From contig CAZVYJ010000074.1 of the NCBI GenBank assembly GCA_964631565.1, positions 1-11,530 of the forward strand: a stretch of DNA of 11,530 nt. Direction: 5' to 3'. This DNA comes from CAZVYJ01 sp964631565 (lineage in GTDB: Bacteria; Planctomycetota; Phycisphaerae; SM23-33). Position 1 is the stretch's first letter; each line of letters opens with the position of its first letter. Shown here in pieces: positions 7,200-11,530 of this stretch. The translations under genes and the position numbers were made by a program. Under the pieces are notes generated by a model that saw only the letters and a list, made by a program, of their open reading frames with translations, searched no databases and was not told the DNA's origin.

Positions 7200-7918
7200 G
7201 CGATATCGCCATGACAGACATCGTAAGCGACACTCCGAAGGTAATGGCCGCCCTGCACGACGTTCATAAGATATACCACATGGACTCGCTGCCGGTGCAC
7301 GCCCTCGCCGGTGTGAGCGTTTCTTTCCACGAGGGCGAGTTCTGCGCGATCATGGGGCCCAGCGGCTCGGGCAAAAGCACGATGCTGCACATTCTCGGCT
7401 GTCTCGACCGCCCCACCAGGGGCAGCTACGTGCTCGCCGGAAAAGATTCCCGAATGCTCGATGACGACTCGCTCAGCGACCTCCGGCTGCATTATCTCGG
7501 ATTCGTTTTTCAGAGCTTCAACCTCATTCCGCAGCTGACGGTTCTCGAAAATATCGAGCTGCCCCTTTACTACATGGGCTGGGAAGCACACCGCAGCGCC
7601 GAACGCAGCCGGGAACTCGCCGAACTGGTCGGGCTTGGCGACCGCACGCATCACAAGCCGTCCGAACTTTCCGGCGGCCAGCAGCAGCGAGTGGCGATCG
7701 CCCGCGCTCTGGCCAACGACCCGGCCGTCCTGCTCGCCGACGAACCCACGGGCAATCTCGACACGGCTACCGGCGAACAGATACTTTCCCTGCTGGTAAA
7801 CCTCAACGAACAGGGCAAGACAATACTCATGGTCACCCACGAGCCTGACATAGCAGCTCGCGCCCGCCGGCAGCTGCACCTGCGGGACGGCATCATCGAC
7901 CGCGAGGAGCGAACCTGA
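7196..7918 (+). CDS. ABC transporter ATP-binding protein, MacB/LolD type
   Basis: This is the cytoplasmic ATPase that powers the exporter, pairing with the FtsX-type permease encoded next. The 240 residues show every nucleotide-binding motif: Walker A GPSGSGKST (54-62), Q-loop in VFQSFNL (Q106), signature LSGGQQQR (158-165), Walker B AVLLADEP (177-184) with D182 and E183, D-loop NLD (187-189) and switch His215. The GPSGSGKSTMLHILGCLDRPT stretch and the PTGNLD motif are typical of the MacB/LolD/FtsE branch rather than importers. The GTG start at 7196 overlaps the adaptor stop as GTGA; an ATG at 7211 would remove five residues and neither has a strong Shine-Dalgarno, so coupling is likely. The stop overlaps the permease start as TGATG. 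In E. coli MacB this domain is fused to the permease; here it is separate. Confidence 0.95.
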   Translation: MSDIAMTDIVSDTPKVMAALHDVHKIYHMDSLPVHALAGVSVSFHEGEFCAIMGPSGSGKSTMLHILGCLDRPTRGSYVLAGKDSRMLDDDSLSDLRLHYLGFVFQSFNLIPQLTVLENIELPLYYMGWEAHRSAERSRELAELVGLGDRTHHKPSELSGGQQQRVAIARALANDPAVLLADEPTGNLDTATGEQILSLLVNLNEQGKTILMVTHEPDIAARARRQLHLRDGIIDREERT

Positions 7919-9186
7919 TGCACAGAATAAGGGCAATCAGGAACATAAGACTGGGCATCAAAACGCTCATGCTTCACAAGCTCCGAAGCTTTCTGACGAT
8001 GCTCGGCGTGGTCTGCGGCGTGGGCAGCGTCATCGGCATGCTGGCCGTCGGCGAGGGCGCCAGCAAGGAGGCCATCGAAAGCCTGCGCCGGCTTGGCAGC
8101 ACGAATATAATGATCTACTCCATGAAGCCGGTCGAGGAGGAATCTCAGTCGGCCCAGAGAGTGCGAGTCAGCATCTACGGCCTGACATATGAGGACTATG
8201 ACAGAATAATAGAGTCAAACCCATCCGTTAAACGCGCGGCTCCGGCAAAACTCATCCGCAAACAGGGCAGCCTGGGCGACAGGACGATGGAGCTTCGTCT
8301 CGTCGGCACGACCGAAGTATGGTTCGACCTGGTAAAACGCGACATACTCGCCGGCAGGGTCATCACCAGGTCTGATGTGGAGAAAAAACGCCCGGCGTGC
8401 GTGCTCACAGAGGCCGGCGCGAGAAAGCTGCTGGCGGGATACAGCACCATCGGCCAGACGATAAAAGTCGGGACCGAGGTTTTCCAGGTTGTCGGCATCG
8501 TCAAAAGTGAATTCTGGCAGAGCGGATCCATCCAGACGCCGGACTCCGAAATAGACGCCTATGTCCCCATCAGCACGGCGCGGGAGCGGTTCGGAGACTT
8601 TTTCGTCATGCGCACAAGCGGCTCGAATATCCAGGAGCTTGTTGAACTCCACCAGATTATCGTCGAAGTCAATTCCACCGACCGCGTCGAGTCCGTGGCC
8701 GACAGCATAACCGCCATGCTCAGGAAAACTCACAACAAGGTCGACTACACGGTCCGCGTCCCTCTGGCCCAGCTGAAGGAAACCGAGGCGACCAAGCGCA
8801 GGTTCAACCTTGTTCTCGGCTCGATAGCCGGGATAAGCCTCCTGGTCGGCGGAATCGGCATCATGAACATCATGCTCGCATCTGTAACCGAGCGGACGCG
8901 CGAAATCGGGCTTCGCCGCGCAATCGGCGCCAAGAAGCGGCAGATTGTCGGGCAGTTCCTAATAGAAACGGTCGTGCTGTCCACGTGCGGCGGGCTTATA
9001 GGAATAGTCACCGGCATCGGCCTGCCGTGGCTGATAGAATATTTCCTGCACACACCCACCGAAGTGCCCATGTACAGCATTATACTGTCGCTGGGAATCA
9101 GCATGACGGTCGGCATCGTTTTCGGCATCTACCCGGCGATGAGGGCAGCGAACCTGGACCCGATAGTCGCCCTGAGAAACGAATAA
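7918..9186 (+). CDS. ABC transporter permease, MacB/FtsX type
   Basis: This is the inner membrane subunit of the tripartite exporter. Its 422 residues follow MacB topology: a short basic cytoplasmic start, TM1 (about 24-44) and a large periplasmic MacB core domain (about 46-290). The C-terminal FtsX domain follows, with TM2 (297-320), TM3 (347-375) and TM4 (386-406). Diagnostic motifs are LRSFLTMLGVVCGVGSVI (22-39), MNIMLASVTERTREIGLRRA (316-335) followed by IGAKKRQI, and the end IYPAMRAANLDPIVALRNE. MacB permeases work by mechanotransmission, moving substrate held in the periplasm through the adaptor and TolC-like channel rather than across the inner membrane; that mechanism is assumed here from the family. 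The start ATG overlaps the ATPase stop by one base. No clear intrinsic terminator follows. Confidence 0.95.
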   Translation: MHRIRAIRNIRLGIKTLMLHKLRSFLTMLGVVCGVGSVIGMLAVGEGASKEAIESLRRLGSTNIMIYSMKPVEEESQSAQRVRVSIYGLTYEDYDRIIESNPSVKRAAPAKLIRKQGSLGDRTMELRLVGTTEVWFDLVKRDILAGRVITRSDVEKKRPACVLTEAGARKLLAGYSTIGQTIKVGTEVFQVVGIVKSEFWQSGSIQTPDSEIDAYVPISTARERFGDFFVMRTSGSNIQELVELHQIIVEVNSTDRVESVADSITAMLRKTHNKVDYTVRVPLAQLKETEATKRRFNLVLGSIAGISLLVGGIGIMNIMLASVTERTREIGLRRAIGAKKRQIVGQFLIETVVLSTCGGLIGIVTGIGLPWLIEYFLHTPTEVPMYSIILSLGISMTVGIVFGIYPAMRAANLDPIVALRNE

Positions 9187-9259
9187 CGCGACTGCGGCCT
9201 GCATAAACACCGTTCCCTGATAAACAATCGCAAAACATCCACCTTTCAGATTCCCCACT

Positions 9260-9291
9260 TTGCGTTGCCTTGCGCGTCGTTATGATATATT
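9260..9291 (+). promoter_or_regulatory. Possible promoter for the URO-D-like gene pair
   Basis: The 206-base gap after the permease gene contains an AT-rich block, tatgatatattc (9281-9292), after a GC-rich spacer. Candidate elements are TTGCGT (9260-9265) with TATGAT (9281-9286) at a 15-base spacing, or TTGCCT (9265-9270) with a -10-like hexamer 17 bases further on. Matches are imperfect and promoter consensus in this lineage is uncertain. Confidence 0.3.
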
Positions 9292-9392
9292 CTTTTGCGA
9301 ATCTGCCGGCACACGGAGGCTTTTTACCGAACTGAAACGCCGCGAAGAATATTGACCAGTAACCATGGAATCCTTTCCAAACAGGATAAAAG

Positions 9393-10451
9393 ATGAAGTT
9401 GACACCGAAAGAAAGAGTGCTTGCCGTCGCGAATCATAAAACGCCGGCCGTCATGGCCTCAACCTTCAAGGGAACCGAGGAAGTAGACAGGCAGGTTATG
9501 GATTACCTCGGAGTAAATACCCTCGACGAGCTTATCGCCGAACTGGGCGTCTGCCACGTCCACTGGCCGTGGCGAAACATAAGCCCGGCCGGCGTGATGG
9601 GCCCGAAAACCGAAAACGGCATCGTGTACGACATCTGGGGCGTGGGCCGGCGCGAAGTTAAATACGATAAGGGCAGCTACTGGGAAATGGCCCACTGCCC
9701 GCTGGCGAACGCGGAAACCGCAGCCGACGTCGAAAACTACGACTGGCCGACCATCGACAGGCTCGACTTTTCCGGCGTCGCCGCCGAGTGCGAAAAATAC
9801 AAGGACTTCGCCCAGACGACATGGCAGTGGATGGTGTTCGAGCGGGCGTATGCTCTTCGCGGTTTCGAGCAGTTCCTCATGGACCTGGCGCTGAATGAAA
9901 AACTCGCCCAGGCCATCATCGCACATGTGGAAGAGTTCAACTGGCGGATAATCGACAAACTTCACGAGGTCGCAGGCGACTATTTCCAGTTCTTCGGAGC
10001 AGGCGATGACCTCGGCAGCCAGACATCGCTGCTGATGAGCGTTCAAACGTGGGAGAAGTTTTTTGAACCCGGCTATCGCAAGGCGTTCGAGTTCGCCCAC
10101 AGCCGCGGCCAGAAAACATGGATGCACTGCGACGGCGCGGTCAGGCCGCTCATACCGAAATTCATCGACGTCGGGCTGGACATACTCGACCCGCTCATGC
10201 CGATGATCGACGAAATGAATCCGTATAAAATCGTGCCGGAGTTCGGCCGCGACCTCTGCTTCCACGGAACCATCGATGTGCAGAACCTCATGCCATTCGG
10301 CACCGAACAGCAGGTGCGAGACGAAATCAGGCGCCAGCTCGACAAGCTGTGGTCGCGGGGCAATGTTTTCATGTCGCCTTCGCACTGCATTCAGCCCGGC
10401 ACGCCGATAGAAAACATCATGGCCGTCTACGACGAACTGAAAAAGGCGTAA
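9393..10451 (+). CDS. Uroporphyrinogen decarboxylase-family protein (URO-D-like, not HemE)
   Basis: This 352-residue protein has the URO-D superfamily TIM-barrel pattern: LTPKERVLAVANHKTP at the start, GDDLGSQTSLLMSVQTWEKF (204-223), WMHCDGAVRPLIPKFIDVGL (243-262) then DILDPLMP, HGTIDVQNLMPFGT (291-304) and GNVFMSPSHCIQPGTPIENI (323-342). It lacks the N-terminal arginine motif of true HemE (MRQAGRYLPEY type), so porphyrin decarboxylation is unlikely. Relatives include corrinoid/CoM methyltransferases, whose zinc site begins H-x-C-G; here that position reads H245-C-D247-G. A second HC pair occurs at 331-332. Start ATG 9393 has AGGA six bases upstream (9383-9386). The second family member follows 3 bases after the stop. 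The substrate is unknown; an O- or S-demethylase, or a carbohydrate-linked role, would be inference only. Confidence 0.88.
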   Translation: MKLTPKERVLAVANHKTPAVMASTFKGTEEVDRQVMDYLGVNTLDELIAELGVCHVHWPWRNISPAGVMGPKTENGIVYDIWGVGRREVKYDKGSYWEMAHCPLANAETAADVENYDWPTIDRLDFSGVAAECEKYKDFAQTTWQWMVFERAYALRGFEQFLMDLALNEKLAQAIIAHVEEFNWRIIDKLHEVAGDYFQFFGAGDDLGSQTSLLMSVQTWEKFFEPGYRKAFEFAHSRGQKTWMHCDGAVRPLIPKFIDVGLDILDPLMPMIDEMNPYKIVPEFGRDLCFHGTIDVQNLMPFGTEQQVRDEIRRQLDKLWSRGNVFMSPSHCIQPGTPIENIMAVYDELKKA

Positions 10452-10454
10452 CAC

Positions 10455-11450
10455 ATGAACTCGATAGAAAGAATAATCGCCGCCGTCACCTTCAAAACTC
10501 CCGACCGCATCCCAAACGACCTCTGGCTTCGCGGCATGCTTTACCGCAACAATCGCAAGGCCCTCGACAAGCTGTTCGCGAAATATCCGCTGGACATCGC
10601 GTATCCCGACCTGACCGCCAGGGAACTCGCCCCACTGCCGCAGATATGCAAGCCCGGCACATACACCGACGACTGGGGCTGCGTGTGGGAAAACCGCATC
10701 GAAGGATACATGGGCGTCGTTCGCGGCCATCCGCTGGAAGAATGGAATGCGCTGGACAAATGGAAAACGCCGATTCACACACTCGACGCATCCGTCGCCG
10801 CCGAAACAGCGAAGCATCCCGACCCGGGCAAGTTCTGGCTGGGCTGGGGCGGCGACTTCTTCCACCGCATGTGCTGGGTCCGCCCGATGGACAAGGTGCT
10901 CATCGACATCGCATACGGCACGAAGGAAATCTTCAAGCTCCGCGACATGCTGGAAGAATTCTTCTCGCGGCAGGTCGAGCTGGTCTGCAAAACCGCCGTC
11001 GACGGCGTCGTATTCGCCGACGACTTCGGCTGGCAGCAGCAGCTGCTCATGTCGCCGCAGCAGTGGCGCGACTTCATCAAGCCGGTCTACAGGCACATAT
11101 TCGGCATCTGTAAAAAGGCCGGAAAGTACATCTTCTTCCACTCCGACGGAAACATCATCGACATCATCGAGGACTTCATCGAGCTTGGCGTTCACGCGCT
11201 CAACTCGCAGCTGAAGTGCATGACGCCCGAAGCAGTCGGCAAACGCTATCGCGGCAGGATAACCTTCTGGGGCGAAATCGACCGCCAGCATACGATCCCG
11301 CACGGCACGCCGGCTGACATATACGCAGCCGCCGATGAAATAAAGAAACATCTCGCCACGCCAAAGGGCGGACTCATCGGCCAGAGCGAAGTCGACGACC
11401 TGACGCCGCTGAAAAACATCGAAGCAATTCTGACTGCATGGAACAGGTAA
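10455..11450 (+). CDS. Second uroporphyrinogen decarboxylase-family protein (URO-D-like)
   Basis: At 331 residues this is a diverged paralogue of the preceding protein, with the same landmarks in order: MNSIERIIAAVTFKTPDRIP, FADDFGWQQQLLMSPQQW (187-204), IFFHSDGNIIDIIEDFIELG (226-245) followed by VHALNSQ, ITFWGEIDRQHTIPHGTP (269-286) and GGLIGQSEVDDLTPLKNIEA (305-324). The metal-site position reads H229-S-D231-G, and the C-terminal site where zinc-type relatives often have cysteine (AQCE-like) reads GQSE, so no Cys zinc ligand is evident. HemE's arginine motif is absent. It starts 3 bases after its neighbour's stop, with AAGG (10443-10446) as Shine-Dalgarno inside that gene's end, so the two are co-translated and may act together as a heteromer or on successive substrates. 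The function is not assignable from the sequence. Confidence 0.87.
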   Translation: MNSIERIIAAVTFKTPDRIPNDLWLRGMLYRNNRKALDKLFAKYPLDIAYPDLTARELAPLPQICKPGTYTDDWGCVWENRIEGYMGVVRGHPLEEWNALDKWKTPIHTLDASVAAETAKHPDPGKFWLGWGGDFFHRMCWVRPMDKVLIDIAYGTKEIFKLRDMLEEFFSRQVELVCKTAVDGVVFADDFGWQQQLLMSPQQWRDFIKPVYRHIFGICKKAGKYIFFHSDGNIIDIIEDFIELGVHALNSQLKCMTPEAVGKRYRGRITFWGEIDRQHTIPHGTPADIYAAADEIKKHLATPKGGLIGQSEVDDLTPLKNIEAILTAWNR

Positions 11451-11477
11451 TCCGGGAATCGCGAACTGCGAATTGCG

Positions 11478-11514
11478 CCCATACGGGCGGGCGGAGCGTC
11501 AGCCCCCGTATGGG
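11478..11514. repeat. 10-bp inverted repeat after the URO-D-like pair
   Basis: The arms cccatacggg (11478-11487) and cccgtatggg (11505-11514) are perfect reverse complements separated by 17 bases, 27 bases after the last stop codon. The transcript would form a stable hairpin, but no U-run follows, so it is not a standard intrinsic terminator. It may be a Rho-type 3'-end stabiliser or a dispersed intergenic repeat. The bases just before it contain the near-repeat gcgaact-gcgaatt. Confidence 0.6.
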
Positions 11515-11530
11515 TATGACCGAATCACGA

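Noticed and set aside
6602..7936. 444-codon minus-strand open frame
   Set aside because: It mirrors the adaptor and ABC ATPase genes; the sense strand carries all the ATPase motifs.
7196..9186. LolCDE lipoprotein-release system
   Set aside because: There is a single permease with the MacB pattern, and a cognate adaptor and TolC-like channel share the operon. LolCDE has neither.
9393..10451. Annotation as HemE, uroporphyrinogen decarboxylase of haem synthesis
   Set aside because: The arginine-containing substrate motif near the N-terminus of HemE is missing, there are two paralogues side by side, and no other haem genes are nearby.
9459..11351. 630-codon minus-strand open frame
   Set aside because: It is antisense to both URO-D-like genes and crosses their junction. 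The sense proteins have clear family motifs and this one has none.

Overview
The window looks like chromosomal DNA from a GC-rich Gram-negative-type bacterium. The outer-membrane efflux lipoprotein, the MacA-like adaptor and the uroporphyrinogen-decarboxylase-like paralogues fit Planctomycetota, perhaps Phycisphaerae. That placement is an inference from gene content and protein style; there is no rRNA or other firm taxonomic marker here.

Region 1 (about 1-3030, minus strand) is a conserved housekeeping block. In transcription order it holds a small bacterial SRP RNA gene (ffs/scr), dnaX (clamp-loader tau), ebfC/ybaB (nucleoid-associated protein) and recR (recombinational repair). This is the same order as Bacillus subtilis scr-dnaX-yaaK-recR. 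The most striking detail is inside dnaX: an A10 tract that contains an in-frame A AAA AAG heptamer, with a stop close downstream in both alternative frames. It is a strong candidate for programmed slippage that makes a short gamma subunit of about 392-398 residues besides the full-length tau of 565.

Region 2 (about 3030-3517) is a roughly 490-base divergent intergenic region. It carries a pair of palindromes that look like a REP-type element and no gene that I can support.

Region 3 (3518-9186, plus strand) is a four-gene, tightly overlapping operon for a MacAB-TolC-type tripartite exporter: a lipid-anchored outer membrane factor, a membrane fusion protein, an ABC ATPase and a MacB/FtsX-type permease. 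Unlike E. coli MacB, the ATPase and permease are separate proteins. The adaptor carries an unusual charged C-terminal tail with a tandem 15-residue repeat and a proline run. The substrate cannot be read from the sequence.

Region 4 (9393-11450, plus strand) holds two adjacent URO-D-superfamily genes, 3 bases apart. They are not classical HemE; they resemble the methyltransferase-like side of the family, but where the zinc-binding relatives have H-x-C-G both have H-x-D-G. A 10-bp inverted repeat follows at the right edge. I found no CRISPR array, tRNA, transposase or phage gene. The most interesting items are the dnaX recoding site, the URO-D-like pair with altered metal-site residues, and the exporter adaptor's repeat tail.
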